Below are positions 8,062 through 16,454 of a stretch of 64,000 nucleotides of DNA, piece by piece. Made by a program: the position numbers and the translations under genes. This stretch comes from Sphingobacterium humi (GTDB lineage Bacteria > Bacteroidota > Bacteroidia > Sphingobacteriales > Sphingobacteriaceae), in the NCBI RefSeq assembly GCF_009768885.1, contig NZ_WSQA01000003.1:248001-312000 (forward strand), in the 5' to 3' direction. The notes beneath the pieces are model-generated. The model was not told where the DNA came from. It did no database searches and saw nothing but the letters and a program-made list of their open reading frames with translations. The stretch's first letter is position 1, and every line of letters starts with the position of its first letter.

Positions 8062-10806
8062 TTATTCAAAAGATTTATTTACGATTGCTTCTTGTTGGGC
8101 TACGTGTTTTTTCATGTAACCAGTTGCAGGGCTACCACTTGCGGAACGTGCGATATAGTCGGTAAACTCGATATCTGTTCTACGCAAGGTGCGGCAGAAA
8201 TGTGGCCATGCACCCATGTTTTCATTTTCTTCCTGAACCCAGATGAATTCTTTCGCTTTGCTATATTTCTTATGGATTGCTTGAAGCTGCTCAACAGGGC
8301 TAGGGTATAGCTGCTCGATACGCACGATGGCAACATCGGTACGTTTATCTGCTTGTTGTTTTTCCAATAGATCGTAATAGATTTTACCAGAGCAGAACAA
8401 CACACGTTTCACTGAAGCTGCTTTTACGTAGCTATCATCGATAACTTCCTGGAAGTTAACTTTCGTAAAGTCTTCCATTTTCGAAACTACTTTCGGATGA
8501 CGCAATAAGCTTTTCGGAGTAAACACCACCAAAGGCTTACGGAAATCACGCACCAATTGACGACGCAATAAGTGGAAATAGTTGGCAGGGGTAGTACAGT
8601 TCGCAATAATTAAGTTATCGTTGGCACAAAGCTCCAAGAAACGCTCGATACGGCCAGAAGAGTGCTCAGGACCCTGTCCTTCCATACCGTGAGGCAACAT
8701 CATCACCAAGCCATTCGATCTTCTCCATTTGGTTTCCGCACTACTCAAGTACTGGTCAACAATGATTTGCGCACCGTTGTAGAAGTCGCCGAATTGTGCT
8801 TCCCAAATAGTTAATGAACTAGGGTTAGCCAAGGCATAACCGTATTCAAATCCTAATACTGCGTATTCAGATAATAAAGAGTTGTAGATATTGAATCTTT
8901 CACCACCGTTTACCTGTGCTAATGGAATGTATTTTTCTTCAGAATCTTCCAAAGTCAATACGGCATGGCGGTGCGAGAATGTTCCACGTTGCACATCCTG
9001 ACCTGAAATACGAACGCGTTTGCCTTCGTTCAATAGGGTAGCATAAGCCATTAATTCGCCCATTGCCCAATCGTACGAGTCGTTTTTCACCATGGCAGCA
9101 CGGTCTTCAAACAATTTAGAAATCTTACGGAAGAACTTCTTATCCTTCGGTAATGTGGTGATTTCTGTCGCTAATTGCGTGAATTCCTTCGCGGTAACTT
9201 TGGTGTTTGCCGTAGCGAAGATATCGCCTTTTTTAGCTTGGCGTAATCCTTTCCAGGCGCCTCCAAACATCGGAACTTCATCCTCTAGGGCTTCTGCTTT
9301 TTTAGAAGCGTCTAATTGTGTTTGCAGGTATTCTTTAAATTCTTTTTCAATGTCTTTCGCATAAGCCGCATTGATGGTTCCTTCCTCCTCTAATTTCTTT
9401 GCATACACATCTTTCGGATTCGGGTGCTTTTCAATGGCTTTGTACAACAAAGGCTGGGTGAATTTAGGCTCATCCGCCTCGTTATGGCCATAGCGTCTGT
9501 AGCATAATAGATCGATGAAAACATCGGTCTTATATTTCTGGCGGTATTCTACCGCTAAGTTAATCGCATATACTACGGCTTCTGCGTCGTCACCATTCAC
9601 ATGGAACACCGGCGAAGAAGTGATTTTCGCAACGTCAGTACAGTAAGTTCCGGAACGTGCGTCTTTGTAGTTGGTGGTAAAACCAACCTGGTTGTTAATC
9701 ACGATATGAATGGTACCACCTGTGCGGTAGCCCTCAAGTTTCGACATTTGCGTCACCTCGTAAACAACACCCTGACCAGCGATTGCCGCATCACCATGAA
9801 TTAAGATCGGCGCAATTTTCGAAGCATCGCCATCGTATTTCATGTCAATTTTCGAGCGAACCACACCTTCCACAATTGGATCAACAGTTTCCAAGTGTGA
9901 TGGGTTAGGAGCTAGGGAAAGGTGAATTTGTTTACCTGAATCGGTTGTGATATCGGAAGAGTATCCTAAGTGATATTTCACGTCGCCACCGAATTGTAAT
10001 TCAGGGTCTTCGTCGATATACATCTTTCCTTCAAACTCCGATAAAATGGTTTTGTAAGGTTTACCCATGATGTTGGCCAGGACGTTTAAACGACCACGGT
10101 GTGCCATACCAATCATGAATTCCTGAATACCTAATTCCGCACCTTTCTCGATAACCGAGTCTAAGGCCGGCACTAAGCTTTCCGCACCTTCCAAAGAGAA
10201 GCGTTTCTGACCCAAGAATTTCGTTCCTAAGAAGTTCTCGAATACAACGGCTCTGTTTAATTTTTTAAGGATGCGTTGTTTAGTTTCTTTATCGTAATTC
10301 GGTTTATTACGATCGGCTTCCATACGATCTTGAAGCCATTTAATTTTCTCCGGGTTACGGATATATTTAAATTCTGCTCCGATTGAGCGGCAGTACGTAT
10401 CTTCAATTAACTGACGGATATCGCGTAGTTTGGCAGGACCTAAGCCAACTTCCACACCTGCGTTAAAAATGGTGTCCATGTCAGCTTCCGCAAGGCCGAA
10501 TGTTTCTAATTCCTTGCCAGGATAGTATTTACGGCGTTCGCGAACTGGGTTAGTATGCGTGAAAAGGTGTCCACGGTCTCTATAACCGTGAATCATATTA
10601 AGAACATCGATTTCTTTTAATGCATGCTCCGAAACATTTTCAACATCTACTGTGCTTGAAGTACCTTCAGCACCTTGTCCAAATTCAAATCCTTCAAAAA
10701 ACTTTTGCCATCCAAAATCTACTGCGTTTGGATCCGCTTTGTACGCTTGATATAATCCATCGATATAACTCGAATCGGCATTACTCAAATATGTCAATTT
10801 GTCCAT
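8062..10806 (-). CDS. sucA: 2-oxoglutarate dehydrogenase E1 component
   Basis: Thiamine-diphosphate-dependent decarboxylase (EC 1.2.4.2) that starts the 2-oxoglutarate dehydrogenase reaction in the TCA cycle. 914 residues, close to the usual 900-950. Recognisable features are the N-terminal E2-binding segment (YLSNADSSYIDGLYQAYKADP), the MIGMAHRGRLNVLANI block typical of OGDH E1, the ThDP/Mg binding region (HGDAAIAGQGVVYE), the NNQVGFTT segment, and a C-terminal transketolase-like pyrimidine-binding domain (LPHGMEGQGPEHSS). It is the first gene of a sucA-sucB operon, with a predicted promoter immediately upstream. Confidence 0.97.
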   Translation of the reverse strand: MDKLTYLSNADSSYIDGLYQAYKADPNAVDFGWQKFFEGFEFGQGAEGTSSTVDVENVSEHALKEIDVLNMIHGYRDRGHLFTHTNPVRERRKYYPGKELETFGLAEADMDTIFNAGVEVGLGPAKLRDIRQLIEDTYCRSIGAEFKYIRNPEKIKWLQDRMEADRNKPNYDKETKQRILKKLNRAVVFENFLGTKFLGQKRFSLEGAESLVPALDSVIEKGAELGIQEFMIGMAHRGRLNVLANIMGKPYKTILSEFEGKMYIDEDPELQFGGDVKYHLGYSSDITTDSGKQIHLSLAPNPSHLETVDPIVEGVVRSKIDMKYDGDASKIAPILIHGDAAIAGQGVVYEVTQMSKLEGYRTGGTIHIVINNQVGFTTNYKDARSGTYCTDVAKITSSPVFHVNGDDAEAVVYAINLAVEYRQKYKTDVFIDLLCYRRYGHNEADEPKFTQPLLYKAIEKHPNPKDVYAKKLEEEGTINAAYAKDIEKEFKEYLQTQLDASKKAEALEDEVPMFGGAWKGLRQAKKGDIFATANTKVTAKEFTQLATEITTLPKDKKFFRKISKLFEDRAAMVKNDSYDWAMGELMAYATLLNEGKRVRISGQDVQRGTFSHRHAVLTLEDSEEKYIPLAQVNGGERFNIYNSLLSEYAVLGFEYGYALANPSSLTIWEAQFGDFYNGAQIIVDQYLSSAETKWRRSNGLVMMLPHGMEGQGPEHSSGRIERFLELCANDNLIIANCTTPANYFHLLRRQLVRDFRKPLVVFTPKSLLRHPKVVSKMEDFTKVNFQEVIDDSYVKAASVKRVLFCSGKIYYDLLEKQQADKRTDVAIVRIEQLYPSPVEQLQAIHKKYSKAKEFIWVQEENENMGAWPHFCRTLRRTDIEFTDYIARSASGSPATGYMKKHVAQQEAIVNKSFE

Positions 10807-10831
10807 GTGGATAGGTAAGATAAAATTTTGC

Positions 10832-10839
10832 CAAATTTA
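10832..10839 (-). promoter_or_regulatory. Probable -7 promoter element for sucA
   Basis: TAAATTTG on the minus strand, 25 nt before the sucA start codon; matches TAnnTTTG. The rest of the 193-nt gap to the photolyase stop is AT-rich with no other clear feature. Confidence 0.55.
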
Positions 10840-10999
10840 GGAATAATAATATTAGTTTTCCGCATTTAATACCGATAAAATACAATGTATTATGTGGAAT
10901 TTCCACATTTCCATTCTATTAAAAATTAAATGTCGATTTTAAATAAAAAACCTATTCATCCTACTAATATAGCCAAATTCTACGAATTTAAAATATGAT

Positions 11000-12238
11000 T
11001 TATAATTTATGTGTTTCTAGTTTTTTTGCTAAGTCTTGCCATTTGTTGGCGGTGTTTTCCTTATCGCTTGTGCCTACGCCGGCAATGTGCGACCAGTAGC
11101 CATAATTGGATGCTGGAGCGTAATCTAGCAAATGTTCTTCAAAGAAGGAAGCACCCACCAACCAGTTCGGGCTTATCTGCTGGGTAAAGTAGCTTGCCAA
11201 GAGTTTCCTATTGCCGTAGGTAATGTTGCCATCCTTGCGTAAGCTAAAGATAGCCTCATCCACCAGTTCTTCACCCGTGGTTCCGTTTTTCCAATTGTTG
11301 ATGCTCTCGCTCTCCATTTCTTCGGAAATTTCCAGGTCTTCCAGCAAGCCAGAAGGCTTAAAAAATACGTTTGGATATTTCTTGAGCATAAAGCGGAAGT
11401 AATCACGCCACAGCAGGGCCGTCAACAAGCGGTCGAAGCGTTTCTTGTTCAGGTGCAAGTTCGAATGCTGCATCTCTGCATAGACATACATGGGCGATAA
11501 AGCCCCCGTAGCAATATAGGGCGAAATCAGGGTGTAATTCTGCACGCCGTTATAGTCAGGGTTTAATATTTCCTGCAATTTGGCCATGCCGGCATCCTCA
11601 CCGCCGTCGAACGACTTTCCAGCAACGGTCTGTATGTCTTCCGCTGAAAAACCCAGTTCTTCCAGTCCCGGAATCTCGGTATGCTCCAAGTGTTGGGGGG
11701 AATGAATTTCCTGTGGGGCCTCCAAAGGCTTCCTTACCGTGCTTTCCCGTTCAATTTTTTTACGAAAGATGTTGAATTTATTGGGGATGTCTTTAATCGG
11801 GAAGGGGAGGTCTTCTTTGTGGTAGAGGGTATGTCCGATGAAATGGCGCAGGTTTATTTTGTTTTCCCACAAGGCCGCTTCCACCAATTCCGAAATCCAG
11901 GTTTCCCGATGTGCGACTTCCCGATGATGGTACACTTCATCGACCTCATACTTCGCACATAACTGCGGGAGAATTTCCTCGGGGTAACCCACAAAGGTCA
12001 TTAAATCACTATGGAGTTCTTGTAATTTAGCCTTGAGCTGTGTTACCGTTTCCAAAAGAAAACAGGTGCGGTTAATACCGGTATTCTTTTGTTGGAATTT
12101 ATTGACTTTATAATAGCGTGGGTCGAAACAGTAAACAGGAATAATCAGGTCAGATTTATGAATGGCTTCCACTAAAACTTCGTTGTCATGCAAACGTAAA
12201 TCATTCCTGAACCATACCAGTACAACTTTTTTACCCAT
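11000..12238 (-). CDS. DASH-family cryptochrome/photolyase
   Basis: Flavoprotein of the photolyase/cryptochrome superfamily. DASH members repair cyclobutane pyrimidine dimers mainly in single-stranded DNA using light, with FAD and usually an MTHF antenna. The N-terminal alpha/beta domain starts VLVWFRNDLRLHDNE, and the FAD-binding helical domain contains LLWRDYFRFMLKKYPNVFF, NGTTGEELVDEA, and NWLVGASFFEEHLLDYAPASNYGYW, a DASH-like arrangement. At 412 residues it is slightly short: the tail after GVGTSDKENTA lacks the usual extended DASH C-terminus. It has its own predicted promoter at 12271-12278. Photolyase-superfamily membership is firm; DASH subfamily is likely. Confidence 0.88.
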   Translation of the reverse strand: MGKKVVLVWFRNDLRLHDNEVLVEAIHKSDLIIPVYCFDPRYYKVNKFQQKNTGINRTCFLLETVTQLKAKLQELHSDLMTFVGYPEEILPQLCAKYEVDEVYHHREVAHRETWISELVEAALWENKINLRHFIGHTLYHKEDLPFPIKDIPNKFNIFRKKIERESTVRKPLEAPQEIHSPQHLEHTEIPGLEELGFSAEDIQTVAGKSFDGGEDAGMAKLQEILNPDYNGVQNYTLISPYIATGALSPMYVYAEMQHSNLHLNKKRFDRLLTALLWRDYFRFMLKKYPNVFFKPSGLLEDLEISEEMESESINNWKNGTTGEELVDEAIFSLRKDGNITYGNRKLLASYFTQQISPNWLVGASFFEEHLLDYAPASNYGYWSHIAGVGTSDKENTANKWQDLAKKLETHKL

Positions 12239-12270
12239 TTTTATAATCCCCTAACTAATTGTAATTTGAA

Positions 12271-12278
12271 CAAATATA
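12271..12278 (-). promoter_or_regulatory. Probable -7 promoter element for the photolyase gene
   Basis: TATATTTG on the minus strand, 32 nt before the start codon at 12238. Confidence 0.55.
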
Positions 12279-12480
12279 AATTATTACCTTCATTGCAGCC
12301 TGTTTAAAAGCGTATTTTTACATCTTGTAGACAATATTAGGGAAAGCTGTAGCGTGGGCAATTGTAAAAAAAAGAAATTCACTAAACATTCGAAAAGGTT
12401 TCACTGTTTAATCATTCAAGAGAGGGCAAATAAAATGAAATTATGATTAATGTTAGGGTTATGTATTTGAAGGAGGATTG

Positions 12481-13350
12481 ATGGAAGTACTTATTTCAGG
12501 TCTGAATTCCTACTTAGGGAAGCGGGCCATTAGTCATTTGCACAAGGAAGATTTCCATGTACATGGAATTGTTCGAGACTTGGATTTATTCAAATCGAAA
12601 ATCAGCGAAAAGCCAACAGCTACACTGAATAAGGTTGATTTGCTGCGCAAAGGCAGTGAATACGAGGATTTTAATATCGATAATGGATTAGATTTAGCCA
12701 TTTATATCACCCATGTTCCTGAACTAGGGGAGATGGTCAATTTAAATATGGAAGTCATCACGCTGAATAATTTCATCGAGTTAACGAAGCGAAATGGTGG
12801 TAAACGCCTTTTATACATTGCCCGGTTAATGGATAAGCCCTTTATATCGGTGATTCGCTCGATTCTGGAAAAAGCCGAAATTACCTTTACGATTATACTT
12901 AAAAACCTGGCTATCGGCAAGGATAGCGTGCTGGATCGCTATATGCGCCAATTGCTGCAAAGTAAGTACCTGCCCTACGATTCCAGCTTTGCCAATGTAA
13001 AGTTTAGCCCCATTTCAGCCTTAGATCTGCTGCGTTGGATCTATAATGTTGATTGGAATAAGAATTTCATCAACACGCAAATAGAAATTGGAGGGCCCCG
13101 CACCCTCACGGTGCAGGAGATGTTTCGCTTGTATCGTAAAACGCTCTTTCCCAAATCCCCGGTGAAGAGCATCAAGCTGCCCCATTTTATCATGAGTATG
13201 TGCTACAAGAAGTTTTACCATATCCATCGGGAAGACCTGGTGGAGTTTAAACGCTTGATGAAAAAAGAATACCCGATTGACAATTCCAATTGGAAGCAAA
13301 TTATCCTCTTTTCTTTCACCCCATTAGACCAAGTGATTATCGGCAACTAG
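12481..13350 (+). CDS. Atypical SDR/NmrA-like NAD(P)-binding protein
   Basis: 289-residue protein whose N-terminus (EVLISGLNSYLGKRAISHL) resembles a Rossmann beta-alpha-beta start with a GxxxxxG-like loop, followed by a short-chain-dehydrogenase/NmrA-like pattern (GIVRDL, LAIYITHVPE, LLYIARL, IILKNLAIGKDSVLDRY). No clear Tyr-x-x-x-Lys catalytic pair is visible, so it may bind rather than oxidise its ligand. The ATG at 12481 is preferred over an in-frame TTG one codon earlier. An AGGAGG sequence at 12471-12476 sits only 4 nt before the ATG, unusually strong for this phylum. The ubiD-like gene begins 62 nt downstream but has its own predicted promoter. Substrate unknown. Confidence 0.65.
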   Translation: MEVLISGLNSYLGKRAISHLHKEDFHVHGIVRDLDLFKSKISEKPTATLNKVDLLRKGSEYEDFNIDNGLDLAIYITHVPELGEMVNLNMEVITLNNFIELTKRNGGKRLLYIARLMDKPFISVIRSILEKAEITFTIILKNLAIGKDSVLDRYMRQLLQSKYLPYDSSFANVKFSPISALDLLRWIYNVDWNKNFINTQIEIGGPRTLTVQEMFRLYRKTLFPKSPVKSIKLPHFIMSMCYKKFYHIHREDLVEFKRLMKKEYPIDNSNWKQIILFSFTPLDQVIIGN

Positions 13351-13384
13351 GCCCTTAAAATTTCCTTTATCGATCGATTTAGCC

Positions 13385-13392
13385 TACATTTG
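13385..13392 (+). promoter_or_regulatory. Probable -7 promoter element for the ubiD-like gene
   Basis: TACATTTG, matching TAnnTTTG, 20 nt before the start codon at 13413. Confidence 0.55.
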
Positions 13393-13412
13393 TTTTCGTC
13401 TATATTGAAGAT

Positions 13413-15251
13413 ATGGGATACAAAAGCTTACACGACTGCGTCGTAGATTTAGAAAGACATGGCCATTTAATACGTATTAAGGAAGAGGTAGACCCCTACC
13501 TCGAAATGGCCGCTATCCATATGCGCGTTTATGATGCGCAAGGACCAGCGCTATACTTCGAAAATATTAAAGGTTCGAAGTTCCCCGCGGTGTCAAACCT
13601 TTTTGGTACGCTAGATCGATCGAAGTTTATGTTCCGCGACTCCCTAGAACATGTGAAGCGCCTGGTGGATGTGAAAATGAACCCCATGTCGGTGCTGAAA
13701 AAGCCTTTGCAATATGCAGGCTCCTCCATGGTGGCCTTAGGGGCGCTGCCTTGGAAGAAAAAGGCTGCAGCACCCATTTTATATGGACAAACCAAAATCA
13801 CAGAATTACCCCAGATTGTGAACTGGCCGATGGATGGTGGTGCTTTCGTCACCATGCCGCAAGTTTATACCGAAGATATACAGCAACCGGGCATTATGCA
13901 TGCCAACTTAGGCATGTACCGGATCCAGCTTTCGGGGAATGATTATATTCCCGATCAGGAAGTAGGTTTACACTACCAATTGCATCGCGGCATTGGGGTG
14001 CACCAAACCAAAGCCAACCAATTGGGCAAGCCCCTAAAGGTGAGCATATTTGTGGGTGGGCCACCTTCACACCCCTTGTCGGCCGTAATGCCACTTCCGG
14101 AAGGTCTCTCTGAGATGATCTTTGCCGGGGCACTGGGCAACCGTCGTTTCCGGTATTTTTATGATGAGGAGGGCTTCTGTATTTCTGCTGATGCCGACTT
14201 CGTCATTACGGGAACAGTGTACCCGAATGAAAATAAACCGGAAGGTCCATTTGGCGATCATATCGGGTATTATTCCCTCATTCACCCCTTCCCTTTAATG
14301 AAGGTGCATAAGGTGTACCACCGTAAAGACCCCATTTGGTCGTTTACCGTGGTGGGGCGCCCGCCGCAAGAAGATACCAGCTTTGGTGCCCTTATTCACG
14401 AAATAACAGGCAAGGCCATTCCACAGCAGATTAATGGCTTGCATGCCGTGCATGCGGTAGATGCCGCCGGGGTTCACCCTTTATTGTTTGCTATTGGTAG
14501 CGAACGCTATACGCCGTACCAAAAGGTGGAAAGACCGCAAGAGGTGCTGACTATCGCAAACCAGATATTCGGTACCAATCAGCTTAGCTTGGCGAAATAC
14601 TTGTTTATTTCGGCCTACCAAGATAATCCAGCCTTAGATATTCATGATGTTACGGGCTTCTTTACCCATATTTTTGAACGCATCGATCTGAGTCGCGACC
14701 TGCATTTTCAAACCAATACCACCATCGATACCCTGGATTATTCCGGCGATGGATTGAATGCCGGATCCAAAGTTACCTTTGCCGCCGTGGGGGAGAAAAA
14801 GCGGGAACTGGCGCGCAGCCTGCCCGCCGGATTCAGCTTGCCACGACCTTTTCAGCATGCGAAATTGGCCATTCCGGGGGTCCTTGTGATCGATGGCAAA
14901 GCCTTCAGCAGCTATGAGGAAGAGAAACAAGCCTTGGCCGCCTGGACAGCCGCAGCAAAAGAGATGGATTGGAAAGGGATTGCCTGTATCGTCTTGGCGG
15001 ATGATGCGGAATTTGTAGCCGCCAATGTCAATAACTTTGTGTGGGTAACTTTTACGCGCAGCAACCCGGCATATGATATCTATGGCATCGACAGCTTTAA
15101 CAACTTTAAACATTGGGGTTGTTATGGTCCGGTTATTATTGATGCCCGAGGAAAACCTCATCATGCGCCAGATTTAATTAAAGACCCAAGCGTAGAAAAA
15201 CGTGTAGACCAGTTGGGAGCCAAAGGCGGCTCGCTGCATGGTATCATTTAA
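13413..15251 (+). CDS. UbiD-family (prenylated FMN-dependent) decarboxylase
   Basis: 612-residue member of the UbiD family, which carries out reversible (de)carboxylation of aromatic or unsaturated acids with prenylated FMN made by UbiX. Characteristic segments are LERHGHLIRIKEEVDP at the N-terminus, the central ENKPEGPFGDHIGYYS block that contains the conserved PFGDH motif, and SFTVVGRPPQEDT. These organisms use menaquinone, and UbiD-like enzymes of this length are annotated in menaquinone synthesis in related species, but the sequence alone does not fix the substrate. UbiX is not in the window. A strong terminator follows the stop codon. Confidence 0.88.
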   Translation: MGYKSLHDCVVDLERHGHLIRIKEEVDPYLEMAAIHMRVYDAQGPALYFENIKGSKFPAVSNLFGTLDRSKFMFRDSLEHVKRLVDVKMNPMSVLKKPLQYAGSSMVALGALPWKKKAAAPILYGQTKITELPQIVNWPMDGGAFVTMPQVYTEDIQQPGIMHANLGMYRIQLSGNDYIPDQEVGLHYQLHRGIGVHQTKANQLGKPLKVSIFVGGPPSHPLSAVMPLPEGLSEMIFAGALGNRRFRYFYDEEGFCISADADFVITGTVYPNENKPEGPFGDHIGYYSLIHPFPLMKVHKVYHRKDPIWSFTVVGRPPQEDTSFGALIHEITGKAIPQQINGLHAVHAVDAAGVHPLLFAIGSERYTPYQKVERPQEVLTIANQIFGTNQLSLAKYLFISAYQDNPALDIHDVTGFFTHIFERIDLSRDLHFQTNTTIDTLDYSGDGLNAGSKVTFAAVGEKKRELARSLPAGFSLPRPFQHAKLAIPGVLVIDGKAFSSYEEEKQALAAWTAAAKEMDWKGIACIVLADDAEFVAANVNNFVWVTFTRSNPAYDIYGIDSFNNFKHWGCYGPVIIDARGKPHHAPDLIKDPSVEKRVDQLGAKGGSLHGII

Positions 15252-15274
15252 TAAGCTATTTGCATGTTTATGAA

Positions 15275-15307
15275 GCTGGCTGCCCATACTGGGTAGCCAA
15301 CTTTTTT
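15275..15307 (+). terminator. Rho-independent terminator after the ubiD-like gene
   Basis: GC-rich stem TGGCTGCCCA/TGGGTAGCCA (15277-15286 and 15290-15299; one G-T pair) with a TAC loop, then a run of six T starting at 15302. Confidence 0.85.
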
Positions 15308-15309
15308 AT

Positions 15310-15545
15310 TGCCGCTATTTAGATGGGATGGATATGCGCCATGGCTCTCGCCTAGCTGCTGCTTTTTTCTCCTTTTTCTGCGCCCTTGCTAAGCCCTTTG
15401 CAAAGGGGATTGATACGGGTGTGAAAGGGATGTGAAAGGGGAGAGGAAAGGGAGAATGCAGAAGTTGGTACATAGTATTTAGCAGGTAGTACTTAGTATT
15501 TAGTAGCTAGTATTTAGTACCTAGTATTTAGTATTTAGTCGTTTG
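15310..15545. repeat. Intergenic repeat island 1 (palindrome, GAAAGGG repeats, TAGTATTTAG repeats)
   Basis: Gene-free stretch. It carries the palindrome CCCTTTGCAAAGGGG at 15394-15408, followed by spaced GAAAGGG repeats (15423-15455), then five or more imperfect direct copies of TAGTATTTAG/TAGTACTTAG between about 15474 and 15539. The same two repeat types recur near 57.3-58.0 kb, and the palindrome also recurs near 36.4 kb. No reading frame of substance is present. Confidence 0.8.
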
Positions 15546-15566
15546 GGTTGAGGGGTAGTTGTATAA

Positions 15567-15597
15567 AAAAGGGCTACCTTATTTCAGTAGCCCTTTT
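15567..15597 (-). terminator. Rho-independent terminator after the cyanophycinase-like gene (bidirectional)
   Basis: Inverted repeat AAAAGGGCTAC/GTAGCCCTTTT (15567-15577 and 15587-15597) with a 9-nt loop and T-rich flanks on both strands. It ends the minus-strand operon whose last stop is at 15603. Confidence 0.82.
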
Positions 15598-15602
15598 CAT
15601 TT

Positions 15603-16448
15603 TTATTTCAGCTTAAAACTTTCGCCTTGCTGATAAAGTCCGAAGTCTGCATGCTCCCAACTTACATAACCATTGTTAGCAATTTTCAGCTTTTTCGGGT
15701 TTTTTACCACCAATACCTGCGCATCGCCGACCACCTTTACCTGGTTGCCGGAAACCAGCATGGCCGTACCTTCATCTACACCTATCGCTGCTAATTTAGG
15801 GTAAACGGCTAGGGTAGAAAACAAGCGGGTATACCGGCTGCGGGCAATAAAATGCTGGTCGATAATGGCACTTTTCAAAAAGCCCATACCTTCGCCAACT
15901 TCCACCAATCCTGCCGTTAATTGGGCAAAAGGGTTCTTGCTTTCCGTCACTTTTGCGGGGTGCCCGGTAATCATCTTCTCGCTCATAATAGCCGCTCCGG
16001 CACTCGTTCCGGCAATGAGGGAACCCGCCGCATAGGCTTGGTGCAGCGCATCGTACAAAGGCGTTGCCTTCACTACGTCCATAAAGCGGTTCTGATCGCC
16101 ACCGGTAACAAAAATAAGCTTGGCATGGCGTACGGAGTCGACTAATACTTTATCGCTCGCCATCTTACGGGTAAAATTAATGCTGCGGATGCTGTTCTGG
16201 CTTACCTCCCGGAATTGGCCGGCAATAGCTTCTACTGACTCTTCCGGAATACCACTGGCCATCGGCAGTACCATGATGTAATCACTCGGTTTTAATTCGG
16301 CTTCCTCGACCATGGCTTTCATCAAGGCTTCGCCACGATCGCCGCCACCAATAATAAACAACTTGCCTTTTGGCACTTTCGTTTGCGCCATGGCTCCCGT
16401 CATGATTCCGATACCCAACAGCAGGCAGAAAATACGTTTCATCAGCAT
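15603..16448 (-). CDS. Secreted cyanophycinase-like S51 serine peptidase
   Basis: 281-residue peptidase S51 family protein. Cyanophycinases cut the Asp-Arg polymer cyanophycin to beta-Asp-Arg dipeptides. The family signatures are present: FIIGGGDRGE near the mature N-terminus, the nucleophile elbow GTSAGAA (S149), IIDQHFIARSRYTRL with H199, and GVDEGTAMLV. A signal peptide (hydrophobic residues 6-20, cleavage after AMAQ) places it in the periplasm or outside, unlike intracellular cyanobacterial CphB. The start may instead be the ATG at 16442. It is the last gene of a sigma/FecR/SusC/SusD locus and begins 6 nt after the susD stop. Another S51 activity, such as an alpha-aspartyl dipeptidase-like one, cannot be excluded, but the length and motifs fit cyanophycinase better. 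Confidence 0.82.
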   Translation of the reverse strand: MLMKRIFCLLLGIGIMTGAMAQTKVPKGKLFIIGGGDRGEALMKAMVEEAELKPSDYIMVLPMASGIPEESVEAIAGQFREVSQNSIRSINFTRKMASDKVLVDSVRHAKLIFVTGGDQNRFMDVVKATPLYDALHQAYAAGSLIAGTSAGAAIMSEKMITGHPAKVTESKNPFAQLTAGLVEVGEGMGFLKSAIIDQHFIARSRYTRLFSTLAVYPKLAAIGVDEGTAMLVSGNQVKVVGDAQVLVVKNPKKLKIANNGYVSWEHADFGLYQQGESFKLK

Positions 16449-16454
16449 TATATA

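Noticed and set aside
14634-15164. 176-codon minus-strand open frame in the ubiD-like gene
   Set aside because: Antisense shadow; no domain and no start signals.
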